Shown here piece by piece: positions 16,898 to 25,607 of a stretch of DNA of 64,000 nucleotides. The DNA is from Leptospira kmetyi serovar Malaysia str. Bejo-Iso9 (GTDB lineage Bacteria > Spirochaetota > Leptospiria > Leptospirales > Leptospiraceae): positions 15,001 to 79,000 of the forward strand of contig NZ_AHMP02000002.1 in the NCBI RefSeq assembly GCF_000243735.2, given 5' to 3'. The notes under the pieces were generated by a model that was not told where the DNA came from, ran no database searches, and saw nothing but the letters and a program-made list of their open reading frames with translations. The first letter of the stretch is position 1. The number at the start of each line of letters is the position of its first letter. The position numbers and the translations under genes were made by a program.

Positions 16898-18326
16898 ACA
16901 ACTTGTAGAAATTAAAAAAGCGTTTGAAGCAAACACCGCTCAAAACGGAGCTTCTCCTTTTATCGACTTCAGCTCATCGGGTGCGGTTCTCTCGATGCAA
17001 TCTCTCGACAAAGTGTTTGTTGCGACCGTTTCCACAGACAAAGACTTTAAGTTTTTAAAAGAAACTCCTAGACGAAATATCAATCAGGTCATCGCGGAAT
17101 ACAACAGAAACAAATCGCACGGTGGCGGTTGGTACAATTCTTCGTACATTGGTCAGTCGGACGAACCGACTTATCGTGACGCGGTATTTGAACGTCTTTA
17201 CAACGAAGTCAACTATATCGCCGAGGGGTTTAGCTATAACAAAGTAGTCGATACTGTCAATAACTCACAAGACCCAGAACTTGCTCAGTCAAACGCCGCT
17301 CTCAAGCGAGGAATGGAATCCCAGATGAGACGGATTTGGTTTGGAAAAAAGGATCTAAACAAACTCGAACAAGATGGATTTGAAACTCAAATTAAAGCGT
17401 TAGGTAACGACTTCTATACGGATTGTCGCGGGTCTCTTCCGGCGGTCGATCAAATGAAGTATTATTCTTCGCAAATCAGAACAAGACATTTCGGTCTTGT
17501 CAATTATGCGAAAATGCACCCCGCAACAAAAGCCCTGTATGACCAAACGTATGATCGTTCGGGAAATGGGATCGTTATTCAAAACAACAACCAGACGCCG
17601 GGTTCGACAACGATGTCAAACGTCGTCAGTGGAGTCGCAGATTCAAACTCAAAAGACGGAGTTATTGTTTTTGACGATGACATTTGGATGGATCGTCACG
17701 AGTGGGGAGTTCCGCTCAGACGAGATCAAAACGGACATTGGGTAGAAGGTCCAACCTCGGATACACATTCTCCGGCGATGCCGTCGTTTAACGTATCTAC
17801 TTTGAATTCGGTTCCGGGTTCTTTATTCACAGGCTCCTATGTTGGTGATTACAAGTACAGAGTATGTGCAGGGGATCTAAAGAATTGGTCTAAGGCAAGT
17901 TCCGCTCAAAGTATCTCAATCCCTTTAAACGGAGCTTCAGAACTTACGATCACTCCCGGAACGGGCGGGGTTCCTGAGACACGTTATGCCATCTTCAGAG
18001 AAACCGGACCGAACTCGGGAATCATCCGCTACATGCGGGAAGTTAAGAAAAACACTGCGGGTCCGACGACGATCGTTCAAGACCTTAACGAAGATTTACC
18101 CGGTACGACGATTATGGTTATGGGGGATTTTAATAGTAAATCCTCTTCCGACGATACAAGAACTCTGATACTTTCCGAGCTTCTCGGATATACGAAAACT
18201 TTGTTTCCGTATGGTGCAGGCGGGGTGGTTCGTTCCCGACTTGGAATCGTAGAAAACTATAGCGTTCTACAGATCCTTGCCGAAGAAAAGTTCCGGGTTT
18301 TTACGAACGTTCCTGTCAGAATCTAA
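16878..18326 (+). CDS. Major capsid protein
   Basis: A 482-residue protein starting at GTG 16878, between the scaffold-like gene and a strong terminator. The length, the position and the N-terminal segment typical of large capsid proteins (DKVFVATVSTDKDFKFLKE, RRNINQVIAEYNR) support the call. Residues about 305-415 (YKYRVCAGDLKNWSKASS, then ETRYAIFRETG) read like a fibronectin-III/Ig-type insertion before the capsid fold resumes with LSELLGYTKTLFPYGAGG. A dedicated terminator after it fits a highly expressed virion gene. Confidence 0.75.
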   Translation: MGPHTFEQLVEIKKAFEANTAQNGASPFIDFSSSGAVLSMQSLDKVFVATVSTDKDFKFLKETPRRNINQVIAEYNRNKSHGGGWYNSSYIGQSDEPTYRDAVFERLYNEVNYIAEGFSYNKVVDTVNNSQDPELAQSNAALKRGMESQMRRIWFGKKDLNKLEQDGFETQIKALGNDFYTDCRGSLPAVDQMKYYSSQIRTRHFGLVNYAKMHPATKALYDQTYDRSGNGIVIQNNNQTPGSTTMSNVVSGVADSNSKDGVIVFDDDIWMDRHEWGVPLRRDQNGHWVEGPTSDTHSPAMPSFNVSTLNSVPGSLFTGSYVGDYKYRVCAGDLKNWSKASSAQSISIPLNGASELTITPGTGGVPETRYAIFRETGPNSGIIRYMREVKKNTAGPTTIVQDLNEDLPGTTIMVMGDFNSKSSSDDTRTLILSELLGYTKTLFPYGAGGVVRSRLGIVENYSVLQILAEEKFRVFTNVPVRI

Positions 18327-18358
18327 ATCAATTCCTCAATATTCAAATTTTCTAATTA

Positions 18359-18383
18359 AAAGGGGCGTTCGCCCCTTTCTTTC
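18359..18383 (+). terminator. Rho-independent terminator after the capsid gene
   Basis: AAAGGGGC-GTTC-GCCCCTTT forms an 8-base stem with a tetraloop, followed by CTTTC. It lies 32 bases after the capsid stop and just before the next start, so downstream genes need read-through or their own promoter. Confidence 0.85.
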
Positions 18384-18386
18384 TAT

Positions 18387-19130
18387 ATGAACTTTGATCA
18401 GTTATACAAGAAAGGAAAGTTCCCGGATACCGAAAGAGTACTTTATCAAATCGCAACAGCGGCGAGAGAGTCCCTAGTCACAAACACATTAGCCGCAAAA
18501 CCGAGCTGGTGGGGTCGGATGGCGATGTCAAACAAGGCCGGAGGCGGCGGAGGTATATTACTTCGTAGGATTCCGGGCGGGTTCCAAGTCTATCATCCGA
18601 ATAAAGGAAAATACAATTATCTTGCGGTTCTTGAAAAGGGTAGGGGACGTTATGACATGAGACCTTCTTTACTTGGAGGGAGCCGCGCCCGTATGGGTGA
18701 GAACGGTCCGTATGTAATCGTTCCAATAAAAAAAAACGAGGACGGAACTCCTGTAAGTCCCGAAAACAATTTAATCAATTCCGCTATTATAAAGATCGGA
18801 ACTTTTCGAGAAGAGAATGCTCATGGACAGACGGTCACACGAAATAAATACAAGTACCGAATTGATGCCGGAATGGCTGGACGGGGGAATGCGTTTGTCG
18901 CCGAACAAAAATATAGAAACGGGAACGTTCAACGTTCTTACTTAAAGTTTGTCGTGGTCAATGAAAAGAGTACAAAATTCTTTCAACCTGTAATCCCCGC
19001 TCAAAAAATCTTCGGACGAGTTAGAGAGGATGTAGATAAGGCTTTAAAATCGAAGATCCTTCGAAGAGCAGTAGCCTCGGACACAAAAAATCTAATTCAG
19101 GAACTTTTACAGAAAAGGAAAAAGAAATGA
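18387..19130 (+). CDS. Head-tail connector / neck protein candidate
   Basis: A 247-residue basic protein. The segment VLEKGRGRYDMRPSLLGG, followed by GPYVIVPI, resembles the tail-completion/minor-capsid family in which a Gly-rich loop with YDMKP-like sequence precedes a beta domain. Basic C-terminus (LLQKRKKK). Its place between capsid and tail sheath genes fits a neck component. It starts three bases beyond the terminator tail with no ribosome site seen. Confidence 0.55.
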   Translation: MNFDQLYKKGKFPDTERVLYQIATAARESLVTNTLAAKPSWWGRMAMSNKAGGGGGILLRRIPGGFQVYHPNKGKYNYLAVLEKGRGRYDMRPSLLGGSRARMGENGPYVIVPIKKNEDGTPVSPENNLINSAIIKIGTFREENAHGQTVTRNKYKYRIDAGMAGRGNAFVAEQKYRNGNVQRSYLKFVVVNEKSTKFFQPVIPAQKIFGRVREDVDKALKSKILRRAVASDTKNLIQELLQKRKKK

Positions 19131-19211
19131 TCCATACATTTTTTCTAAATCGTTTTGGATACTTGTTAAGAAAAATTCCGATTTGAAAAGATAGTTTAAT
19201 CTTTCTTTTCA

Positions 19212-19988
19212 ATGGATCAAAGCCTTCGAGAAGAAAGTGTTCGTCGTGAGGATGGAAGAGATAAGGGTGCAATTCTTCTAACCTATCCCGCTCCGCCGGA
19301 GGATGCGGTCGTAAATTTTTTTCGAGATTGTCTTCCTTTAACCGGGATTTCAAATAGAAATTTGGACGTCCCCGTTGTTCACGGACACCCACTCTATCAA
19401 GAGGGGATTTCAACGAAAGGTCCGAACTCGAAATTTCCGAAAGTAGGAATCGAGTGCTCTTCGGAAAGACACACTCAATTTCTGGGAATGAATGATCTTC
19501 ATTTTGAGAACTCCGAATCGTTTTTGAAATACTTAGAAGACATTTCTCAGTTACCTGAAAGTCAGAGACTTTCTACAAAAGCATTCTTAGACGAGTTTTC
19601 TAGAAGTAAAATTATTCAACAGGTTCAGTTAAACGTTGAATCCGATGTAATCATCACAGGATTCTCAACCGGAAACGCCGGAAGAAATACAAATAAATTT
19701 TTGTATGACGCTTGTCTTGCTGTAACTCTTCTTCTAGCAAACGATCTTCCAATACTTTATCCAGGACTTAACGTTTTCTTACCCGAGGACACCGAACCAA
19801 ATCTTACAACTACCGATTTTTCAGAACCTTTTTGGGGTTTTGAGATTAAGGTCAGACTAGTTCAAACTAAATCGATTTTTCGATTAAAACCCGTGTGGTT
19901 ATTTCCCGATACGAAGTCTTTCGATGTATTCCTAAAGAAAAGCCGAACTCGATTCGAGAGCTTTGATTTAGGTGAAACGAATCATTGA
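19212..19988 (+). CDS. Neck / tail-terminator-region protein
   Basis: A 258-residue protein that I do not recognise. The middle has beta-rich sequence (QVQLNVESDVIITGFSTG) and the end is basic. It is preceded by GTTTAATCT-TTC-TTTT rather than a ribosome site, a motif shared with the gene at 22481. It overlaps the next gene by TTGA, indicating coupling. By order it may be the tail-terminator or head-completion protein. Confidence 0.55.
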   Translation: MDQSLREESVRREDGRDKGAILLTYPAPPEDAVVNFFRDCLPLTGISNRNLDVPVVHGHPLYQEGISTKGPNSKFPKVGIECSSERHTQFLGMNDLHFENSESFLKYLEDISQLPESQRLSTKAFLDEFSRSKIIQQVQLNVESDVIITGFSTGNAGRNTNKFLYDACLAVTLLLANDLPILYPGLNVFLPEDTEPNLTTTDFSEPFWGFEIKVRLVQTKSIFRLKPVWLFPDTKSFDVFLKKSRTRFESFDLGETNH

Positions 19989-20212
19989 AAGACGATGAAC
20001 TTCAATTTCAAAAATTAAAAGCGGATCCAAAAAATCTTTCAAAACCGAATACAGGTTTATCCGCTGACGAGTTTCTTTTGCAAAAAGAAAGGGAACTCGG
20101 TAAAGCCATTTCTCCCCGCTTCCGGGAGCAGTTTAAAAAGGAGCTAAAAGCAATCGCTAACAGACCTCACGAAGAGGTTTGGAGGGGGTTGTTTGGGGAC
20201 AAGAGACGTTGA
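19985..20212 (+). CDS. Small protein coupled to the sheath gene
   Basis: A 75-residue charged helical protein beginning at TTG 19985 inside the stop of the previous gene. It ends in a basic tail (LFGDKRR) and overlaps the sheath start by 20 bases; its last codons carry the sheath ribosome site GGAGGGGG. It may be a joining or chaperone subunit. No family recognised. Confidence 0.6.
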   Translation: MKDDELQFQKLKADPKNLSKPNTGLSADEFLLQKERELGKAISPRFREQFKKELKAIANRPHEEVWRGLFGDKRR

Positions 20213-22001
20213 ATTTCTTGGTAGAGGTTTTATTCAGCCGGGAACGCGCGGCGCGTTTCGAACAAAAGCACAATCAGCGGGAATTTCTCCCGATCTAAAT
20301 ACGCTCATTCTGATCGGTCCGGCGGACAACGGATACGATACAAACGATTCTAGTTTAGAATCTTCTAAACGAATCCTTGAGTTTGGTGGAGCCGACGAGG
20401 CTCGTTCCATTCTCTACTCCGGAGATTTAGCGGATGCGGTGATCAGCGCATTTTCTCCTTCGAAGGATTCTAGGTTTTCTTCGGGTCCGCAAACGATTAA
20501 AGCGTTAAACATTTCGCCTAACGTTCGCGCGTCGTTTACAGCAAACACGACCCTTACGGGTACAACAGTAGTTGTACAAGGTGTTATTCCCGGACCTCGG
20601 GGAAATCAAATCAGGTTCCGCGTCACAAGCGGAGGAACAATTCTCCAAGTAGGGGACGGCGATGGAATTCAAACCTCAACACCACTTGAGTCGAATGATC
20701 TTCGGATTCGCTATGTCGGGGATGCCGGGAACGCAACAATTTCTTTTGATGGTTCAGAACTTCGAATCACTCTTTCCGGTACGGCTTCGACAGATGGTTC
20801 TGCGGACTTAATCGTTCCGGTAAAGGATTACGCAACACTTCAAGAGATCGTAGGTTTTGTTTCAAGTAGAACCGGATACGAAATTTCTCTTTTATCTGCG
20901 CCGGACAAGAAAACTTCGACCCTGGATCATATTCTTTTAACCGAGAATGTCGATGTCAAATCGAACTCGGTTACTCTCAAGTCCCTCCTTTACCAACAGG
21001 AACAATTCTTTTTAGGAAACAGTCTCGCGGAGATAAAATCGGGTGCGGTCAGAAAACCTCTCTCCGACATGGCCGCCTTTGCGTATTTGTCGGGTGGAAG
21101 CACAGGAGTCGTAACTCCGCAAGCCTATCTCAATGCGATCGATACCGTATTTGATACTGAGATTTGTAAGGGCTTTTATGTAAACGTTTGTACCTCTCTT
21201 ACAAGTGTTGTTCTGTATCTCGCGGACAAGCTGGCGAGCGCAAACTCTCCCGAGGGTGCGGACGAAAGATTCGGCGGAGCCGGACTTGATTTAACAAAAT
21301 CCTTTGATCAAAGAATCGATGATATTAAGGGAACGAACTCCGAGTTTCTTGTTTTAGGATTCTCACCTGTCACTCGTTACGCTTCCGATCGCGTTACTTT
21401 AAAAACGTATCCGGGTTGGATGACGTCTGTTTTACACAACGCAATCAAAGCAAGTTCGAACGTACGCGAAACCGTAACCTACAAAGACCTCAACCTTGTA
21501 GATGCGCCGGAGAAACTCACCAAAACACAAATTAAAAAAGTCCTTCGAGCAGGTGGTCTTGTTATTACGAGAAAACCGAACGCTGGACCTTTCAAAATTG
21601 AATTCGCAGTCACAGCGTATCAAAGCCAAAACTTAATTAAGAATCAAGCCTCAACAATTTGTACGGCACTTGCCCTTGTAAAAGATTTCCGGGAATGGCT
21701 TGATTCCACCTTTATCGGTGAGGTTCCGACCGATCCTTCAGCTCTCGGCTCCAATCTTACGGACGCGGACATACGTACCGCCGTTATACAACGTTTTCGT
21801 AATGTGTACATTGGTCAGTATGGTTGGCTTACTCGAAACATATATACGGGTGAACCGGCGTTTCGAGAGGACTTCGATATACGACGCGACGGAGACGTAA
21901 TCTATTTCGTTTTCCCTGACGGCAAGATCGTAACCCCGATCAACTATATGTTTTTCCTGATCAATCTCGATGTCGTGCGCGGCGTGAGTAACGGGGGTTG
22001 A
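20193..22001 (+). CDS. Contractile tail sheath protein
   Basis: A 602-residue tail sheath protein. The TTG start at 20193 is fixed by GGAGGGGG five bases upstream. The N-terminal strand region (IQPGTRGAFRTKAQSAGI, LILIGPADNGYD) and the C-terminal domain (WLDSTFIGEVPTDPSALG, RNVYIGQYGWLTRNI, then DFDIRRDGDVIYFVFPDG) match the architecture of phage sheath proteins with a large variable insertion between. It is followed at once by the tube gene, as in P2 (FI, FII). This makes the phage a myovirus-type particle. Confidence 0.85.
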   Translation: MGTRDVEFLGRGFIQPGTRGAFRTKAQSAGISPDLNTLILIGPADNGYDTNDSSLESSKRILEFGGADEARSILYSGDLADAVISAFSPSKDSRFSSGPQTIKALNISPNVRASFTANTTLTGTTVVVQGVIPGPRGNQIRFRVTSGGTILQVGDGDGIQTSTPLESNDLRIRYVGDAGNATISFDGSELRITLSGTASTDGSADLIVPVKDYATLQEIVGFVSSRTGYEISLLSAPDKKTSTLDHILLTENVDVKSNSVTLKSLLYQQEQFFLGNSLAEIKSGAVRKPLSDMAAFAYLSGGSTGVVTPQAYLNAIDTVFDTEICKGFYVNVCTSLTSVVLYLADKLASANSPEGADERFGGAGLDLTKSFDQRIDDIKGTNSEFLVLGFSPVTRYASDRVTLKTYPGWMTSVLHNAIKASSNVRETVTYKDLNLVDAPEKLTKTQIKKVLRAGGLVITRKPNAGPFKIEFAVTAYQSQNLIKNQASTICTALALVKDFREWLDSTFIGEVPTDPSALGSNLTDADIRTAVIQRFRNVYIGQYGWLTRNIYTGEPAFREDFDIRRDGDVIYFVFPDGKIVTPINYMFFLINLDVVRGVSNGG

Positions 22002-22003
22002 TC

Positions 22004-22435
22004 ATGGCAAAATCGGCTAGACCAAATCCAGCGGTACTTACGGGGAATGACGCCATTGTCAAAATAAACGGAATGGCCGTGGGCTTTATGAAGAGCCTAC
22101 GTGTGAATATTAACAACCACCAAGAAAGAATTCAAGCAATAGGAACAAGAAAACCGAAAGGTTTAAAATCGTTAGACTGGCAGGGAACGGCTTCGGGTGA
22201 GTTTCATATTTTAAAGACCGCGATCGAGGGAGTCGTTCAAATCGACACGTTTCACGACGAACACGCAGACGATCTTTACGACATTTTAGTAATCGACAAA
22301 ATTTCAGGAAAACGTGTCGGGCTTTTAACGGGTGCGGTAAATACGGAGGGGTTCGGAATTTCTAATAACGAACTCTCAGGCCGTGAGATAGAATTCGAAC
22401 TTGTTGATTGGGAACCGATGGAGGCGTTTAACTAA
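22004..22435 (+). CDS. Tail tube protein
   Basis: A 143-residue protein directly after the sheath gene. I use ATG 22004, two bases after the sheath stop, with GGGGG upstream. Features such as GNDAIVKINGMAVGFMKSLRV and ELSGREIEFELVDWEPM fit the small beta-barrel tube subunits of contractile tails. Confidence rests on order, size and these patterns. Confidence 0.75.
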   Translation: MAKSARPNPAVLTGNDAIVKINGMAVGFMKSLRVNINNHQERIQAIGTRKPKGLKSLDWQGTASGEFHILKTAIEGVVQIDTFHDEHADDLYDILVIDKISGKRVGLLTGAVNTEGFGISNNELSGREIEFELVDWEPMEAFN

Positions 22436-22453
22436 CCTTTCAATTCTCCGATT

Positions 22454-22508
22454 CTCGTGTATTCGGTTTAATCTCTTTTTATGAGAATCCTTGATCCGAA
22501 TACACGAG
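22454..22508 (+). promoter_or_regulatory. 13-base inverted repeat enclosing a start codon
   Basis: CTCGTGTATTCGG (22454-22466) and its exact reverse complement (22496-22508) flank a 29-base loop that holds the start codon (22481) of the tail chaperone gene. In RNA the stem would bracket the initiation region and could tune chaperone output, or it may be a DNA-level operator. Confidence 0.5.
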
Positions 22509-23128
22509 TTACTTTATCCGCGAAATACGAAGGAGAATCGTATCAGTTTGAAGCCGAAATTGCTGATCCTTCCTTAGAGATCGACATTGACATTGCGATC
22601 GCAAAACGTTTGAACGGTGCCTATCTCGAATCAATACGAAATTATACGTATGGATATATCCGTGCAACGACTACACTCAATCTTGTTATCAAAGAAATTC
22701 CAGAGAACTTTCCGATCCAAGATTTAGATAACTTCGAAAGAATCCGGGACAAGGAATTCGTGATTCATCTTTTTAAAGAATACGAAAAGAAAGAGAACTG
22801 GTTTAGATCAGAGTTAAAAAAAAATCGGGACACTCGACGCTCTTTCAAACGAGGAGAATCTTTACGACCTTCTTCTAATGACGAAGTTTCAAATCTTCCC
22901 CAGGGGAGTGAAGCACCTCGGGAACTTCTACCCGGAACAGAAACGATTTCTAATCGAAGCGATTTCGAGGGTGGACATTCAGAAACTTCTAAAGAGAATC
23001 AATCTTCTTTCCCAAAGAAAGCAGGTGATGAAAACCGAACCAGACCAATTCCTAACGGATTTATCCCCGACAATCAAAACTATCCTGGAAACGGAAGCCG
23101 GGTATTCAAAAGAGATGCTAACGCATGA
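22481..23128 (+). CDS. Tail assembly chaperone, zero-frame product
   Basis: The first 114 residues (to FRSELKK) are a folded alpha/beta domain that lies just before the tape measure gene, the place of the tail assembly chaperone (lambda G, P2 E). After the A-run at 22816-22824 the zero frame continues for about 100 codons of polar, low-complexity sequence rich in Ser, Asn, Pro and Glu. That part looks like a shadow of the other frame. The true short product may therefore be this 215-residue protein with an unstructured tail, or the gene may be read mainly in the shifted frame. Confidence 0.65.
   Translation: MRILDPNTRVTLSAKYEGESYQFEAEIADPSLEIDIDIAIAKRLNGAYLESIRNYTYGYIRATTTLNLVIKEIPENFPIQDLDNFERIRDKEFVIHLFKEYEKKENWFRSELKKNRDTRRSFKRGESLRPSSNDEVSNLPQGSEAPRELLPGTETISNRSDFEGGHSETSKENQSSFPKKAGDENRTRPIPNGFIPDNQNYPGNGSRVFKRDANA
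22816..22824 (+). promoter_or_regulatory. A9 slippage site in the tail chaperone gene
   Basis: Zero-frame codons TTA AAA AAA AAT contain nine consecutive A. Loss of one A (+1) or gain of two (-2) joins the first frame to the one open from 22818 to 23189. Runs of nine A can slip during transcription or translation. A homopolymer sequencing error is the plain alternative. Confidence 0.55.
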
Positions 23129-23189
23129 AGCAAACCTCAAAAAACAGGAAATTCTTAAACTTATCGATTCCGAGTTAAAGAATGTCTAG
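22818..23189 (+). CDS. Tail assembly chaperone, frameshift extension
   Basis: Open from the stop at 22815-22817 and reading KKIGTLDALSNEENLYDLLL and then MTKFQIFPRGVKHLGNFYPE. This is well-formed helical protein sequence and continues naturally from the first domain, giving about 235 residues if joined. It ends 8 bases into the tape measure gene. In many dsDNA phages the chaperone pair is made by frameshifting at exactly this place; -1 is usual, and Mu is reported to use -2. ATG 22878 could give a separate shorter protein, but lacks a ribosome site. Confidence 0.65.
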   Translation, partial: KKIGTLDALSNEENLYDLLLMTKFQIFPRGVKHLGNFYPEQKRFLIEAISRVDIQKLLKRINLLSQRKQVMKTEPDQFLTDLSPTIKTILETEAGYSKEMLTHEANLKKQEILKLIDSELKNV

Positions 23190-24861
23190 CGAACACATAG
23201 ATATTTCGGTCCGGGCAAATCCAGATTTCAAAGGTGTTGATAAGGAAATTGAGCGGGTCGCGCGAAAAGCAAAAAAAGACGTAAAGGTTCCGAGTTCTCC
23301 CGGAGGCGGAGAAGGTAGCGGAAAAGGTGGGTCTTGGTATCCTAAGAATTTCAAAAAACGTTTTAAAGAATCTGCCTCCAAATACGGAAACGGAAGTGCA
23401 ATCGCAAACAAGATCGGTGCAGACGGCTCGGATCTTGACGAGACCGGTCACGGAGGTTTCTACAACGCATTAGATAAAAAGATTTCAGCGGCTAAGGATC
23501 TTCTTTCTAAGAAGAAAAAGAAAAAAGGATCTGGAGAGGAAGAAGAATCAAGCGATGGTTCCACCTCTGGCTTAACAAATCTTAGCGGTGCTAAGCAATT
23601 CTCAATTCAAAAAGCAGAACTTAAAATCCAATCCGCAAATCTGGACAAGGGAGGTCTTGGGAATCTTCCGGGTACCGGTGGAGGCGGGAACGGTACCGAC
23701 GGCGGATCGGTAAAAGGTCAGACTCTTTCCTCAGCGGCGGGATCACTTCCTTTTGTCGGCGCGCTCTTCGCGGTAGCGGGTGGAGTTTTAAAAACAATCT
23801 CTGCGATCGGCGAGCAGTATCACGCCGCAATGCAATCGCAAGCCTCTACGATTGGAGCGACCGGCCGCTATCTCGGAGGAGGTGGCGGATATTTTTCAAA
23901 CGCAGAGCTCGCGCAAGCAAACGTTATGCGCGGTCGCGTCACCGGTAATTCCGTTTATGGAAAAGGAAACCAAATCGATTCCGAAACAATTCAATTCGCC
24001 TCCTCACAAGGGAAGGGGTTATCTGAGGTTGTACGCGAGCTCGAGACGATCCGAAAAGAATCAAAGAATGCTAATTTAGGATATTTGCGGGGAGGCGCAA
24101 ATGCTACAGGTTTCGGCGAACTTCGTCAATCTGAGTATATTTCAAAACTTGCAAGTATTTCGGAAAATCTTCGTGCGAAAGGCTACTCCGGTGATATTTC
24201 CGATTATGCTAAATTCTCTGCGGGAATCGGGAGGGGAGACGGATCCAGAATGGACCCGACTCGGAAAATGGCTCTCGCGGAACAACTTTCTGATCAAGGT
24301 AGGAACGGAGCGTTCGGAGGAGGAATCTTCGGCTCTCTGTCTATGGCGGAATCCTTTAAGGCAAACGGAGGTGACGTTTTCAAAGCGATCCGAGATTCCG
24401 AAAAGAACCCTGGAAAGTACATGTCTTCCGCACTTTCAGGTCTTGACGGCAACATGCGCGGAATTATTCAAAAAATGTCCGGCGGAAGTTTTTCGGAAAT
24501 GTCGGATCTAAAATTCGGTTACAAGGATTTTGGTTCGGATAACTCTGCGATCAAAGCCGGTTACAACAAAGGTCTTGAGCTGGATAACCTGAAAAAAGAG
24601 ACGTTTGCGTCGGATGTCGGCGCGGACGCGGCTCAGGTCGGTTACGATCTAAATAAGGGAATGTTAGACCTTTTCAAAGAAAATCAGAAGGCTATGAGTT
24701 CTTTGACTCAGGTGGTTGGGGGGATAGAGAAGGCTCTGCTTCCGGTAGTTTCAACGGGGATTTCCGCGATTGTGAGCGATGTTCAAAAAATTACGGGGGA
24801 TTTAATGAAATTGGCGTCGATTTTTTCGAATCCGAGCGGACTGTTGATTCGGTCCAAATAA
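23182..24861 (+). CDS. Tape measure protein
   Basis: A 559-residue protein downstream of the tail chaperone, with an 8-base overlap. It has a charged Gly/Lys-rich N-terminal third, a hydrophobic Gly/Ala segment (SLPFVGALFAVAGGVLKTI) and long helical repeats, as expected for the protein that sets tail length and is ejected with the DNA. It is short for a tape measure, implying a short tail. It is the last late gene before the accessory island. Confidence 0.75.
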   Translation: MSSEHIDISVRANPDFKGVDKEIERVARKAKKDVKVPSSPGGGEGSGKGGSWYPKNFKKRFKESASKYGNGSAIANKIGADGSDLDETGHGGFYNALDKKISAAKDLLSKKKKKKGSGEEEESSDGSTSGLTNLSGAKQFSIQKAELKIQSANLDKGGLGNLPGTGGGGNGTDGGSVKGQTLSSAAGSLPFVGALFAVAGGVLKTISAIGEQYHAAMQSQASTIGATGRYLGGGGGYFSNAELAQANVMRGRVTGNSVYGKGNQIDSETIQFASSQGKGLSEVVRELETIRKESKNANLGYLRGGANATGFGELRQSEYISKLASISENLRAKGYSGDISDYAKFSAGIGRGDGSRMDPTRKMALAEQLSDQGRNGAFGGGIFGSLSMAESFKANGGDVFKAIRDSEKNPGKYMSSALSGLDGNMRGIIQKMSGGSFSEMSDLKFGYKDFGSDNSAIKAGYNKGLELDNLKKETFASDVGADAAQVGYDLNKGMLDLFKENQKAMSSLTQVVGGIEKALLPVVSTGISAIVSDVQKITGDLMKLASIFSNPSGLLIRSK

Positions 24862-24984
24862 AAGACAATGTCTTTAATTTTCGATTTTAGGAGAATTTCA
24901 AAAATAATTTTTTTATGATGTTTCATTTTTTAATTTTTTTCTTGAAACAATATATAAAAAGACTAAAAAACGCAAGATTTCAAC

Positions 24985-25006
24985 CTGAATTTAGCGATAA
25001 ATTCAG
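24985..25006. promoter_or_regulatory. Hairpin before the unknown three-gene cluster
   Basis: CTGAATTTA-GCGA-TAAATTCAG is a perfect 9-base stem with a tetraloop, 28 bases before the GTG at 25035. There is no T-run, so I read it as an operator or leader structure rather than a terminator. Confidence 0.4.
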
Positions 25007-25034
25007 TAGCCCGTAAAGGGTTAATTGGAAATAT

Positions 25035-25607
25035 GTGCTTGTGGAACCAAATAGAATACAATTATTATTAAATGGTGCCTGGAACCCAAGGATTTTCACT
25101 CCCCCCTGGGTTCAGCGATTTCTATTTGAATCGAATGACCCATTTGATGTCCTTTTTAATATAGATGCTATAGAATTCGGGTTCTCGCAAAAATTTATTT
25201 CAATCTATCCTTCAAGCTCAACAATCAAGATCGTATGCAACAATCTTAAAGTTGAAACGATGGAATATGCGAAAAAAGTAGCGGATAGAATTCTTCAGAA
25301 TTTACAGCATACACCAGTTGATTCTGCAGTCATTGAATTATCATTTGAATTAAAGGAAGTTAATGCTTCGATAGAGACCATACAATCGCTAAAAGAAATC
25401 AAAGTGGCTGGGTATGGTATTTCGGCCTTTAAATTTATAAAGATCGAACCAAATATTTTAAATAAAGAAATGTTTATTTCATTAGATAATAGCAATATCC
25501 ATATTCAATTTTTGAACAAATTTAATAGAGATTCTTTTTTAGAAAATTCAATAACCGAAACTGTAACAAAAAACAAAGAGGAGGTTGTAAGATGGGTGTC
25601 AGTATAG
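25035..25607 (+). CDS. Unknown accessory protein A
   Basis: A 190-residue protein starting at GTG 25035 (GTG 25041 also possible). It begins VEPNRIQLLLNGAWNPRIFTPPWV and has alternating beta/helix sequence with no motif I can name. The gene is clearly more AT-rich than the late genes before it. It overlaps the next gene by 16 bases, so the three genes 25035-26509 form a tight operon. It may belong to a defence or moron module, judged only from its place beside the kinase-SIR2 genes. Confidence 0.65.
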   Translation: MLVEPNRIQLLLNGAWNPRIFTPPWVQRFLFESNDPFDVLFNIDAIEFGFSQKFISIYPSSSTIKIVCNNLKVETMEYAKKVADRILQNLQHTPVDSAVIELSFELKEVNASIETIQSLKEIKVAGYGISAFKFIKIEPNILNKEMFISLDNSNIHIQFLNKFNRDSFLENSITETVTKNKEEVVRWVSV

